Assembly: GCF_019976755.1 (NCBI RefSeq)
Contig: NZ_AP023441.1
Location: forward strand, 6,569,501 to 6,633,500
Reading direction: 5' to 3'
Source of the DNA: Nostoc sp. MS1
GTDB taxonomy: Bacteria; Cyanobacteriota; Cyanobacteriia; Cyanobacteriales; Nostocaceae
Length of the DNA stretch: 64,000 nt
Under the pieces are notes generated by a model, which made no database searches, had not been told where the DNA came from, and saw only the letters and a program-made list of their open reading frames with translations. Every line of letters starts with the position of its first letter. Position 1 is the first letter of the stretch. Both the position numbers and the translations under genes were made by a program. This document shows, one piece after another, positions 53,119 through 62,795 of the stretch.

Positions 53119-54735
53119 TTGGACTGGTCTAACTTTAACCTTTACGGTGATGCCCCTGAACGCGCTTTTGAGTCTCTAACAGGGATTATTTTTGAGCGCT
53201 GGTGCTATCATGAGTACCCTTCACAGGTTAGTCAGGTGATATTTGTTAATGGAGCTGGAGGGGATGGAGGCGTTGAAGCATATGCTCTGCTGAATAATGG
53301 AGATATTATTGGTTTACAAGCAAAATGGTTTAGAGAACGGATTGAAACTTCCCAAATTAGCCAAATTAAAGGTTCTCTTGATACAGCAGCAGCTCAGAGA
53401 AAAGGATTAGTTCGATATGTAGTTGCCGTTCCTCGCGACCTGAGTGATGTCAGAAGAACTGGTAAAAACGGAACAAGAGTTGAGACTGAACGCGATCGCT
53501 GGAATAACTTCATAAATTTTGCTAAAACAAATCATCCAGGGATCGCTGTTGATTTGTGGGATGAAACTCGGATTACTGCGTTACTAGCTGAACTGGGCAG
53601 TGAAGGATTACACCGTTATTGGTTTGAAGGCTCAGTCACTGATCTAGAGTATCTTGATCTGAAGTTTAATCAAGCTCAGAATGGTTGGCTCCGTAACCGA
53701 TATACCCCAGATTTACACCAATCTGGGCAAATAGAGCAGGATTTGAATATTCGCTTGAATGGCCCTGGTAGTTATCCTGTTTGGCTTCAAGGCGTTACGA
53801 AAATGCGTCATCTGCTAGAGGATAGGCTCATCGCAACAAATCGCTTGCGACGCTATCCAGAATTTATGGAGTTGCCACAGGCAGAAAATTTGATTCAATC
53901 TGCTGAAGATTGGTTGATAGAAGCGATCGCTGAACAGGTAGAGTTAGAAAAACGCCTTTCTCCTGGTAATTCATTCCCTGTTCCTGATTTTGAAAGCAAA
54001 TTGGACACCACTGGCACTGGGGATTTGCAGAATTTAATTGATGTATTGCTGCCCGACGACAGAAATCACGCGTGAGAAAATGCTGTTGAACCTATTGGTA
54101 GGCAATTAAATAAATTACTAGAACTTTGGTACGAGCGAGAAATTACGCCTCAAAAGCTACGGGATTGGGGGCAGCCAGTCCTATATATCGGTAATCCAGG
54201 TATTGGTAAAACTGATGCTTTGGCAAACGCAGTTCAGCAGCATCTATCTCAGAGAAAGCCTGCTATTTTAATTCGAGCTAGAGATATTGATTTAGCTCAA
54301 AGTTGTGATCTAATACTAGCAAATGCTATTGGTCAGCCTACTTGGAATCTAAGACAAGTTCTTGATGCCCTCGCATCGGCAGCAATTCAAGCTGAGGTTC
54401 GTTATGTCGCTAATACTGGTTCAATATTAGAAGGTTTACCTGTTCGAGTGCTGATTGCGGTAGATGGTTTAGATGAGACAACTAGAGCAGAACGTTGGGC
54501 AGAAAAACTTGGAGAACTGGCTGTAGTAGCTCAAGAATATCCCAGAATCTTATTTGCATTCTCAGTTCGACCAAGTTTAGTCAAGCGAATTTCTCTACCG
54601 AGAAATATAAATAAGATTCGCTTGAAAGGTTCTGACGCACCACTTGCGTATGTCTTTAAAAAATATTGTCAAACTAATCATATTCAATGTCCACCTCTTC
54701 TACGGTGGGCGTTGCAAACCCCACTAGCAATTCGC
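53119..54735 (+). pseudogene. Nuclease-STAND-like NTPase defence gene, broken
   Basis: One long frame from TTG at 53119 to the IS at 54736, interrupted by TGA at 54073-54075. Residues about 1-110 are a PD-(D/E)xK-type nuclease domain (FERWCYHEYP, D49 in GAGGDGGVEAY, Q67-A-K69 in IIGLQAKWF). After a linker and the TGA, a P-loop NTPase follows: Walker A YIGNPGIGKTDALA (about residue 356) and Walker B VLIAVDGLDETTRAERW. An effector nuclease joined to a STAND-type NTPase is typical of Avs-like antiphage sensors, whose C-terminal sensor repeats are missing here because the gene is cut after LQTPLAIRE. A TAG three codons upstream makes TTG the only start. It is probably inactive. Confidence 0.75.
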
Positions 54736-55629
54736 GAACCTATCCCACGAATAAAATTCTGTTAATCCAGATGTGAATTGTCGCAAGAGAAAGAAAACCG
54801 TTGAAGCAGGCAGAAATTCTTTCCCACCGAACAACGAGTCGGCGATATTTTCTTTGAAACCAAGCAAAACAGCGCTCTTGTTGAAAACGCGGAACAGAAA
54901 TTTTAATTGGTCTACCCCGATTTTTTCGATTCTTCCAAACACGCGCGCGGCAATTGAGGTCTGATTCCACGTTTACGCAATGCAGCCCGTTTGTCCTTGG
55001 AATCATAGCCTTTGTCAGCAGCCAGAACTTTAACACGTTTACGAGGTCTACCGGGTCTATTCGTTTTAACTTTGACACTATCTAACAGTGGTATCACTTG
55101 ATCTGTTTCACTACCGTTGGCTGGAGTTGTGCGATTAGCCAAGGGCATACCATTACCATCAGTTAAGGTGTGTATTAAAATTCCCTTACCTTTATGACCG
55201 TACTTAACGCCTTCACCGCCACCTTTGCCAGGGGGAAAAAGACCCATCAACAGCACCGTAATTCCAGTTGATTAGGCTTCTTTCCTCTGCAATTCCTAGT
55301 ATCCTTGCTTGTAAACTTTCCAAAGTTCCGTCCGTTTCCCAACGTTGCAACCATCTGTGCGCTGCACTTTTTGATGCCCAGATTTCTCCTGTGGGAGCAT
55401 CACACCAACGGCATCCTGTTATCAATATATACAATAACGTGTTCAGTACATGACGAAATGGTGCATGAGGCATTCCCCTTCCTCTGTTTTCTGGTTCCTT
55501 GGGGAATATATCTTCAAACAACTTCCACTCCATATCACTTAACCCTTCAAATTTCCCCGCCATACCCTGATACAACTTACCGTTTTCAACAGCAGATTAT
55601 CATATTGCTGGTATTAGTGGGATAGGTTC
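54736..55629 (-). mobile_element. IS5-type (IS427 group) insertion sequence
   Basis: An 894-base element whose ends are inverted: GAACCTATCCCACGAATA left, and GAACCTATCCCACTAATA on the other strand at the right. It encodes a two-frame transposase. No matching target duplication is seen in the flanks (TCGC left; ATCC after the outer fragment), and a 66-base inverted copy of its left end is attached at 55630-55695. The flanking genes are different and in opposite orientation, which points to an IS-associated rearrangement. Confidence 0.88.
54740..55575 (-). pseudogene. IS5-type transposase, two-frame with extra frameshift
   Basis: OrfA (55213-55575) reads KFEGLSDMEWKLFEDIFPKE to VDGSFSPWQRWR. 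A shift on TTTTTCCCCC (55231-55240) gives VDGSFSPGKGGGEGVKYGHK in orfB, the normal programmed event in this IS group; DDE residues include the Asp of AVDGS, ADKGYDSK, and the final Glu region near QERCFAWFQRKYRRL. OrfB stops early at 54912 after PRACLEESKKSG; one extra base near 54950 (CCGCGCGCGTG for CCGCGCCGTG) explains it, since RVWKNRKNRGRPIKI continues in another frame to 54740. The transposase is therefore probably inactive. Confidence 0.82.
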
Positions 55630-55695
55630 ACGGTTTTCTTTCTCTTGCGACAATTCACATCTGGATTAACAGAATTTTATTAGTGGGATAGGTTC
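55630..55695. repeat. 66-bp inverted copy of the IS5 left end
   Basis: The bases are the reverse complement of 54736-54801 with one difference (T for G at the CCCAC(T/G)AAT position). The fragment abuts the intact right end of the element and ends in the same GGGATAGGTTC terminus, so it is the remnant of a second, opposite copy. Confidence 0.9.
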
Positions 55696-55812
55696 ATCCT
55701 TCACAGAATCAATCTCTATTTCTGGTGGTGCAGGCTCAGTTATTCGGTCAATATATTCCTCAAACTTTGATTGCTTCAAAGTTTGGTCATCAAATACTTC
55801 GTGTGTAATCAT
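55696..55812 (-). pseudogene. Truncated minus-strand gene fragment
   Basis: From ATG at 55812 the minus strand reads MITHEVFDDQTLKQSKFEEY then IDRITEPAPPEIEIDSVKDE before entering the IS remnant. It has GAGG eight bases before the ATG. I do not recognise the product. It faces the NTPase fragment across the IS, so the IS joined two unrelated genes. Confidence 0.45.
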
Positions 55813-55898
55813 GTGAATGACCTCATCAATGGGGTTTTACAAAATGCGATCGCAGTCTCTTCCCGGAGGGCGATCGCTTTCGTTTTTGTCTACAATTC

Positions 55899-56007
55899 AA
55901 TCTACGCGACACGTAGATTTACGTCAAGCGTAGATTAATAAAACTTACAATGTTATATATCTACTTGTTGTATAAAATACTAACGAGTAGATAAATCTAC
56001 ATCTAGC
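55899..56007. promoter_or_regulatory. Operator-like cluster of ATCTAC/GTAGAT half-sites
   Basis: AATCTACG and CGTAGATT form a palindrome (55899-55919); further half-sites are CGTAGATT at 55929-55936, ATCTAC at 55959-55964, GTAGAT at 55987-55992 and AATCTAC at 55994-56000. The cluster spans the 130 bases upstream of the XRE gene, and is most simply read as its autoregulatory operator. Confidence 0.6.
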
Positions 56008-56032
56008 AGCGACTAAACTGGTGATGTAGTCT

Positions 56033-56293
56033 ATGTCTGAGAATCAAGTGATTCGCTGGAAATTAAATGAAGTGATGGCGCGAAAGCGGGTTAAAAATAA
56101 GGATTTAGCTGTGATACTTGGTATAACTGAAAACTCAATTTATAGATTGCGTAAGGTTGATGAAATGCCAAGATTAGCACCGGAACGATTGAATGGCATT
56201 TGCAAAGCGTTGAATTGTCAACCAGGGGAACTATTGGAATATCTGCCAGATGAAGGTGAAGGGAATGTTGTTTCTCAGGCTGATATAGTTTAA
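56033..56293 (+). CDS. XRE/Cro-CI-type transcriptional regulator
   Basis: An 86-residue protein that is mostly one helix-turn-helix domain: VKNKDLAVILGITENSIYRL is the HTH, then LNGICKALNCQPGELLEYLPD, a common cyanobacterial Cro/CI pattern. Its promoter has at least six ATCTAC-type half-sites. Small repressors are known in V-K transposons (CvkR, a MerR-type, is the described one) and in defence islands, so it may control either the transposon functions or the defence genes; which one is open. Confidence 0.85.
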   Translation: MSENQVIRWKLNEVMARKRVKNKDLAVILGITENSIYRLRKVDEMPRLAPERLNGICKALNCQPGELLEYLPDEGEGNVVSQADIV

Positions 56294-56331
56294 GTGCGAT
56301 GGGCTTACACTGTAGGCGATCGCTACAACAA

Positions 56332-57129
56332 TCAAATCCCAGGAATAGGACGCAGTATTTTGTGAGACACCAAACTGTCAAACTGTGATCGTAATGCTTG
56401 GGCTGTTGCTGAGTCAGTGAGCAACACGCCTGCTTCAATATTGCGTTCGTGGGCGGCTTCTGTAAAGTTAGCTGATGTGATCAGCACAAATTCCTCATCT
56501 ACAACAATGCACTTGGCATGGAGAGATGATTTTTGCTTAACATCAACTGCCAGCGATCGCACATCATAAAATACTTCTGGTAATCTCCCCCCTACCCAGA
56601 TATCGCGGCGAAAGGTGTGTGCAAATTCCCTCAATAATACTGACTCTGGTACTTCGCTGTGATGTGGACGTTGGATATTCAGAAACATTTGCACATATAG
56701 TTCTGGGTGAGCATCCATGCGTTCTGCAAGTACCTGGAATAATTTTCTTGCTTTCTCGCCTTTATCAATGGCAAAACTGGAGATGAGAACGGTTTTTTTC
56801 GCGTTACTAAAAAGTTCGCGGACAACGACGCTAGTATCACGGCTTTGAGAACCAGTCACCTCTGGGCCAGTCCATACTAACTCAATGCGATCGCGTATTT
56901 GTTGAGATGTGCTTCGTTCTGCTGCCAATAAGCGGAGAGTATAAGCAATATGGCTACACTTTACGCCTTCACCAGTAAGACGATTAAGTTCATCAACTAC
57001 GGTTTGGCTTAAGTTTGCGGGTACGTAGTTAGCAATAGTCGAAACTAGAAAAGGTGGGGATAGCCTGCCATTTTCTAGTGCTGTTACTAGTTTCAGTAAA
57101 GTTGGACGGCTAAGTTGCAAAAAAGCCAT
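56332..57129 (-). CDS. drmC: DISARM protein DrmC (phospholipase D-like)
   Basis: A 265-residue PLD-superfamily protein. The HKD motif is SSLHAKCIVVDEEFVLITSA, followed by NFTEAAHERNIEAGVLL. A matching KTVLISSFAIDKG strand starts the domain at about residue 112. It is the last gene of the minus-strand DISARM operon, five bases after drmB. DrmC is a dispensable or accessory part of DISARM in the described systems. The frame is intact. Confidence 0.88.
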   Translation of the reverse strand: MAFLQLSRPTLLKLVTALENGRLSPPFLVSTIANYVPANLSQTVVDELNRLTGEGVKCSHIAYTLRLLAAERSTSQQIRDRIELVWTGPEVTGSQSRDTSVVVRELFSNAKKTVLISSFAIDKGEKARKLFQVLAERMDAHPELYVQMFLNIQRPHHSEVPESVLLREFAHTFRRDIWVGGRLPEVFYDVRSLAVDVKQKSSLHAKCIVVDEEFVLITSANFTEAAHERNIEAGVLLTDSATAQALRSQFDSLVSHKILRPIPGI

Positions 57130-57134
57130 TGTGA

Positions 57135-58286
57135 TTACTCTGGGAAAAACTCTGCCCCTAAACCTTCAACTGTAGAGACAACCAAGGCGCGGTCAAGAAA
57201 TTCATTGCGGCGTTCGCAGGATGTTTCTGCAATTAGCAAGCATCCGTGACAAGCCGAACCGTGGAGAAAACGCTCCTCTTGCTCATTATCTGGCCGATGT
57301 TGAGCGCATACTGGGTCATTTGAACATAATCTTCCTTGCTCTAGTGCTACCTCCAAATGGTGTTCAATGCGTTTGCCAACTTCTACCAGTCCGCCTAAAG
57401 TCCCTTCTGAACCAGTTGAGCCAGTGTATAAAAGAATGCCATAGCCAGATTCACCAGCATAGATGCGTTCACGGATGGAACTGGCAGCATAGCCGCATTC
57501 TAACGATACAGCCACAATCAATAAGTGTGATAGAGAATGCAGCATAATATATGGCAAGCCAGGAAACTTAACTTTTTCTTTTTCCTGGTCGATACCTTTA
57601 CGCGCACACCAAATATCAAATCCTCTTGATAATTCTCTTCCTCGCTTTTTAACGGCTTCTCGTTTTAACCAATCTTCAATAGCTTCCTTACGAAAAGCAA
57701 TAAACACACCCTCGCCTTTATTCTCAATTGCCGGAACCCAAGTGGTTTCAATATCCAACGCAGCACGCCTGACACTGATATCAAGTTCGCCGTCGATATC
57801 TGGCATTTCGGCTTCAAAGCGAGTAAAACCCACCTGGGCAATTACTTCACGTAAACGATGGACTAAAACAATTCGTTCAATGCAGGAAGCAAACGCAGGC
57901 TGTAAATTATCTAAACTACGTGACCTAGCATGAAAATCACCGTCTGGGAAATCTTCCCCAACTTCGACTGGGCTGGAAAGTAATGTCTCTATTTCTACTT
58001 GCTTAATGCTTTTATTTGGTTTTCCTTGCCCACTTTGTCGCTGTTGTACTTCTTCCCAGACGGCTTCATCAGTAAATTTTTCTAAAGCTACAGCAACCTT
58101 CTGTTTTTTACGCTCTTTTTTTACATCGCTGGCGCTTTCTGCATATTGGAGAAAATCTTCGTAAACTAAATTCACTGCATCTCGTAAACCCGCATCTAGG
58201 TCAGGTAGGGAAATAACGCTGAGAATTTGCGAAAAATAGGCGTTACTGGCAGACCTAACTAATAAGCGGTTGTACTCCTCGGTCAA
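57135..58286 (-). pseudogene. drmB: DISARM protein DrmB (DUF1998), N-terminus missing
   Basis: The 383-residue frame begins, from TTG, with TEEYNRLLVRSASNAYFSQI, which corresponds to the middle of the DrmB proteins I remember (usually around 600 residues with a G-P-G-A motif near the start). DUF1998 is clear: LPYIMLHSLSHLLIVAVSLE, GYAASSIRERIYA, GILLYTGSTGSEGTLGGLVE, and the zinc Cys in LCSNDPVCAQH and GSACHGCLLIAETSCERRN. The start overlaps the end of drmA by 32 bases in another frame. I infer an internal deletion that removed the drmB N-terminus and the drmA C-terminus. Confidence 0.8.
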
Positions 58287-61200
58287 TAGCGCGGGGGGAA
58301 AAGGGAGTTACGCTGGTGGCTTCTACTGCTCGGTAAAATGTTGAATGCCAAGCAAAAAAGCGTTCATAATGAGAGCGATCGCGTGGACGATGAATGTTCA
58401 ATAACGTCACTACTAAACCCGGTTTTTCCTCATCCCGTCCTACACGGCTGGTAGCTTGGATATATTCGGCGGCTGTCTTGGGTTGACCGAGAACTACCAT
58501 TAAACCTAAGCGGGTAATATCCAAACCTACGGAAATCATATTTGTTGCTAAAACTACGTCAACCTTGTCGTCTTGATCAAAGGTTAATTCCATTCGCCGT
58601 TTAGCATCTGCAACTTTATTGGTACTGACACGGGAGGTTAATTCTTTTGGTTCATCATCAATTTTCCGGTCAGCAAATAACCCTGAAGTTTCACCAACTC
58701 GCTGACGCTGGCTGTAACGCAATAGACGAGATTTAACTTCATCCTCAACAATCCGCCGACTACCACCTAGTTCACGTAGGGAGTTAAAGTAACCTAACAG
58801 CGTCATGTAAGGGTCGGCTGGGTTCTCAGAGTTTTTCTTGCCTCCTTGTTCTAGCCATTGCTTTTGGGCTGCACCTAATAATGCTAAATAGGTACGCAAT
58901 AATACTACTTTTAAACTCCGTCCTTGAGCAGCAATTCCTACATAGGTACGGGCGTTTTTTACTGTGGCGGGGACGGTTTTAGCAAAGAATGAATCGCGTC
59001 TATCTGGCCCTGGTGGTGGAAATATATCAACTTCACTGCGCCCGAATAGAGCTTGAATTTGTTTGCTGGCTCGGCGAACTGTCGCAGTGGAAGCAACTAT
59101 TTTCGGACGAATTTTTTTACCGTCTATTTCTTGGCTACATAAAGCATCAATGGCGGTTTCGTATAAACCTACCATTGTTCCCAAGGGGCCGGAAATTAAA
59201 TGTAATTCGTCTTGGATAATTAGGTCTGGTGGTGGTAAATAACCGCCAAGGGGTCTACCACGATTTGGTTGAGTGGGGCCGTAAAAACCATCATTGTCGT
59301 AGCGGTCTACTCGTCCAAATAATGCACCTGTTTCTCCCACCCAAGGCAGGCTGGCGAATTTATCTACTGTAGAGATAATAAAACAAGGTAGGCGACGGTA
59401 TATTGGTTCGTCTACGGCGACTATTGGTAAAGGATTATCACCACGGAAATTACAACGACGGTTAGCACAAAATACTTGTAAATTGGTTGGTTGGTCGGGG
59501 TTTGGCTGTAATTGGAATGAGTTGCGGTTAAATTTTGTCCCACACCAAGGACAATTTTCCAAAGGAATGGGTGAGGGATTGTGATCGTTATTTTGAAAAG
59601 TACGAGTACGTTCTCTAGCACTGTTTTCGTCGTTATCTCCCTTTTTACCCATGCGGTTGGGTGTTGCGGTTTGTCCTACCCATAGCCCAATTTCAAACGG
59701 CCAAGTTCCCAACTTCTGCGGGTTTTTTTGACGTTCCAATTCTAAGGCGCAAATCATCGCCGCAGCCCTTCCGAGTTGGTCGAGGGTCAAAAGACGCAGG
59801 GTATAGCGCATGAGGACGCTTAAACCAGCCGATTTGACACCAGGATAACGCAGTCGCCGCAAGACCAGGGTAAAGGCTGCGAGTCCTAAGTAGGCTTCGG
59901 TTTTACCGCCACCTGTGGGGAAGAATAGCAAATCGACTAATTCGCGATCGCTATTTTCGGGGTAAGCTATCCCTACTAAGTTCATCAGTATAAACGCTAA
60001 CTGGAAAGGTCGCCATTTTGGTGGTGCAAGACTTTCAGGAGTAATATTTTTGCCATGAGTAGCACGCTGACGGATATAGGTAGCAATAGCCCGATTTCCT
60101 ATTTGAAAGGCTTCAAATATTTGTGGGTCATTTAAGGCTTGGATACCAGCGTTGATTCGCTTGTTAGCAATTTCCGCACGGCGGAGTAAATCTAGGGCGA
60201 CATTTAACCGCTTGGGTTCGGTGGGACATTTGGTGCGTTGCTCCTTAATCCAATCAGCGTAAGCATCTACCATTCGACTCAGCATATTTTGTAATGCTGC
60301 TGGTGTGGGTGCGTTGGCTAAGGCTTCCATTCCCAATTCCACGTTTTTTACTTCGGTGGCGATGACCTTTTCCACATCAGCCGTTGGTATCCATGCTGTA
60401 CGTATTTCCTGACAGCTACCATCAGGATTGGTGAGTGCGATCGCACTAACGTTATGACTTACTGCATATTCATAATCATCGCGGTATTGTAAATCTGCGA
60501 CGTTTTCATCCCAATCAAGATTATCTCGTCCGCGTAAGTTGGGACGGGCTACTAATGGTTCTGGGGTATGGATGATTAAACTGGTTTGAAAAATATAGCT
60601 AATATCGCGCTGTTTATCTGAGGTGGGGAGGCGATTATTGACGAGAAATACAGAAACGGAACGAGTTCCTGCCGGGACAAGTTCCTTGGATGTGACAGGA
60701 CGGATGGAGACGACAAGTTGTAAACCGTTGCTATCAGGTATGGGAATAGTTCTTGTTGATTGGTTTTGATGATGCGGTAATTTTAAAGGAACAGTGATTT
60801 GGGCTTGGCGTGGAATCCGCTTCCAGCATCCTGATAAATTGTTATTTGCTTCCTCTTGGGGAATTGTCGTTTCTAGTTCCAGAGGTAAGACAGTTTCCTC
60901 TGCACCAGAATCATCTTGAGATTGTGCCACAGTATTATCTTTGATGGGGAAGTAATCACCCCATTGCGCTGTGAGATTAAGTTGACTGGCGTTTTCAGCA
61001 ACTAGAAAACTTAAACCCATCGATGAAGGGAAAAAGGCTTTCTTGGCGAATGGTTTGTCTGGGACAGCTTCATCTTCACCCGCGCTACCGCCTTGCATTA
61101 CGTCTAAATCATCATCACCAGTATCATCTCCACGCTGTTCGATGGGTGCGCCGTATGGCACTAGGAAACCTGTAAGATACCATTTTGATGGTGCTTGGTC

Positions 61201-61308
61201 GAGAATTTCTTCTGCGTGGTCAATATCATCGGGGGTGGGGCCTATAAGGTCGAGTTGTAAGGCTTCAATGAGGTGCGATCGCACTTCGGCAGATGTAGTA
61301 TTTTTCAT
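58255..61308 (-). CDS. drmA: DISARM helicase DrmA, probably C-terminally truncated
   Basis: A 1017-residue superfamily 2 helicase-like protein. Walker A is FFPTGGGKTEAYLGLAAF (about residue 470), a Cys4 zinc finger follows (CPWCGTKF ... CANRRC), DEAH-type box IIQDELHLISGPLG, and motif VI EYIQATSRVGRDEEKPGLVV. The protein stops at SVTPFSPRAIDRGVQPLIS; in DrmA proteins the TPF-x-PRA-L/I-D-R segment is normally followed by a longer C-terminal region. ATG at 61308 (MKNTTSAEVR) is preferred to the in-frame start at 61329. In DISARM the DrmA-DrmB complex loads on DNA ends and blocks phage DNA. Confidence 0.85.
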   Translation of the reverse strand: MKNTTSAEVRSHLIEALQLDLIGPTPDDIDHAEEILDQAPSKWYLTGFLVPYGAPIEQRGDDTGDDDLDVMQGGSAGEDEAVPDKPFAKKAFFPSSMGLSFLVAENASQLNLTAQWGDYFPIKDNTVAQSQDDSGAEETVLPLELETTIPQEEANNNLSGCWKRIPRQAQITVPLKLPHHQNQSTRTIPIPDSNGLQLVVSIRPVTSKELVPAGTRSVSVFLVNNRLPTSDKQRDISYIFQTSLIIHTPEPLVARPNLRGRDNLDWDENVADLQYRDDYEYAVSHNVSAIALTNPDGSCQEIRTAWIPTADVEKVIATEVKNVELGMEALANAPTPAALQNMLSRMVDAYADWIKEQRTKCPTEPKRLNVALDLLRRAEIANKRINAGIQALNDPQIFEAFQIGNRAIATYIRQRATHGKNITPESLAPPKWRPFQLAFILMNLVGIAYPENSDRELVDLLFFPTGGGKTEAYLGLAAFTLVLRRLRYPGVKSAGLSVLMRYTLRLLTLDQLGRAAAMICALELERQKNPQKLGTWPFEIGLWVGQTATPNRMGKKGDNDENSARERTRTFQNNDHNPSPIPLENCPWCGTKFNRNSFQLQPNPDQPTNLQVFCANRRCNFRGDNPLPIVAVDEPIYRRLPCFIISTVDKFASLPWVGETGALFGRVDRYDNDGFYGPTQPNRGRPLGGYLPPPDLIIQDELHLISGPLGTMVGLYETAIDALCSQEIDGKKIRPKIVASTATVRRASKQIQALFGRSEVDIFPPPGPDRRDSFFAKTVPATVKNARTYVGIAAQGRSLKVVLLRTYLALLGAAQKQWLEQGGKKNSENPADPYMTLLGYFNSLRELGGSRRIVEDEVKSRLLRYSQRQRVGETSGLFADRKIDDEPKELTSRVSTNKVADAKRRMELTFDQDDKVDVVLATNMISVGLDITRLGLMVVLGQPKTAAEYIQATSRVGRDEEKPGLVVTLLNIHRPRDRSHYERFFAWHSTFYRAVEATSVTPFSPRAIDRGVQPLIS

Positions 61309-61315
61309 ATAAATA

Positions 61316-62773
61316 TTAGAAATAAGCAAACATAGAATTTACATCATTAAATTCAGGGATTTTATCGGTTTTCAAGGTTACTTCTTGAGAAGCTATATAT
61401 GTTATTTTGTTTTTTATCTCTGTTAATAGTTGCGGATTTTGGTAACTACTTTTGCTATCAAAATATATGAGTTTATCTAAACATTCCATTAAGGTTTGTG
61501 GTTCAATATACTTGAGGGTTTTATTTTTAATTAATATTTGTTCTTGAGACGCTACCAAGTTTTCTATGTTTTCAATATCTGGCTCATTATCTGGTTTATT
61601 TCTTCTGGTTTGTCTGATTATATGAGTTACTTTTTGCTCTAATCTTCTAGCACTCCTGTATTTCCTTACTTGAATATTTTTTAAAACTTTTTCTTTAAAT
61701 TTGATTTTATACTCATCAATAATTTGTTTGTTATCTTGAGCGACCATCTTATCATCGTAGCTATCTTGGGCAATGCTGAGTGATTTGTGGTAATATGCCA
61801 GCATACTTTCTGCTAACTCTAACAATTCGTTAGTCTTTTTAAACAATAAAATATCTAATAATCGCTTTGGTTTTTTAGTATCAATGTTTATTAAAGCATT
61901 TTCTTTTAATGAATCAGTGGTTAAATACAAATATTCTTTTATCAAAGAAAGAATGTCTTTGATAATATTAAGTTTTTTATTTTCCTCCTCTATTAAAATC
62001 TCTTGAATATTCCGATATTTATTTTTGTATTCTTTCAAAGCTTGTCCTTCTAATTCGGAAATATTTGCACTAATAGAAAAGAGTTGGGCGAATATGCGGA
62101 CTAAAGCTTTAATAGTATCTTCGTCACGCGCAGCCCAAATATAAAGAGGACTAGCTTTTTTATAGTTGTCACGTAAATTATTTAATTGTTCTAGCTCTTG
62201 GTCTCTTTTTTTAGTTTTCGCAACTATGTTTGCATCCTTTCTCGAAGTTAATTTGTTGCGTTTCATATAAATTTCAATTTCCTTGTCATATTTTTCTAGG
62301 ATGCTTTCTTTCCTATCACATAGTTTTTCTAGTTCTTCATCTAAAGTTTCACGGAATTTTTGTTTACATTCCTTAATTGCATCCAAACCACTTTTGACTT
62401 GCACAGGATATAAATAATCTTCGTGTTCTATAATTACATCCCATTTCCACTTCACATCAGCATTACTATTAGGTTATGTTTGCCAAGCTTTAATTTTTGG
62501 TAAGGCATTTAAAGCGCAAAGCAGAATATCTACTGTCCATTGTCCTATTTCATGCTCTGGAGTATTAATGTCATAAAATGTCCCAGAGGTTTGTTTACAT
62601 AATAAGTCTACGAAATCTTGAGGTTGTGAGTAACAATTACCAAAAATACCGTATTCATCTTTGTCTATTTGACCTGTGATTACTTTTCGCGGTGGTTCGG
62701 TAATTAAAGATAATTCATTATCCTTGTTGGAATTGTTAGGTTGAGAATTAGTGCGTGGAATAAGAATACCCAT
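61316..62773 (-). pseudogene. PD-(D/E)xK nuclease/coiled-coil protein of the DISARM locus, in-frame stop
   Basis: Two adjacent frames are in the same phase and separated only by TAA at 62474-62476: GQWTVDILLCALNALPKIKA then WQT, stop, PNSNADVKWKWDVIIEHE. Read through, they give about 486 residues. A nuclease motif is visible as KWKWDVIIEHEDYLYPVQVK (Asp ... Q-x-K). The following part (about residues 130-480) is a Lys/Glu-rich, largely coiled-coil region. The gene lies between the DISARM methylase and drmA, overlapping the drmA leader. I know no described DISARM component of this kind, so it may be a new accessory nuclease. Confidence 0.65.
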
Positions 62774-62795
62774 GAGTTTTTCTATTTTGTTGAAA

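Noticed and set aside
56033..56293. CvkR repressor of V-K transposons
   Set aside because: The described CvkR is a MerR-type protein; this one is Cro/CI-type, so I only note a possible analogous role.
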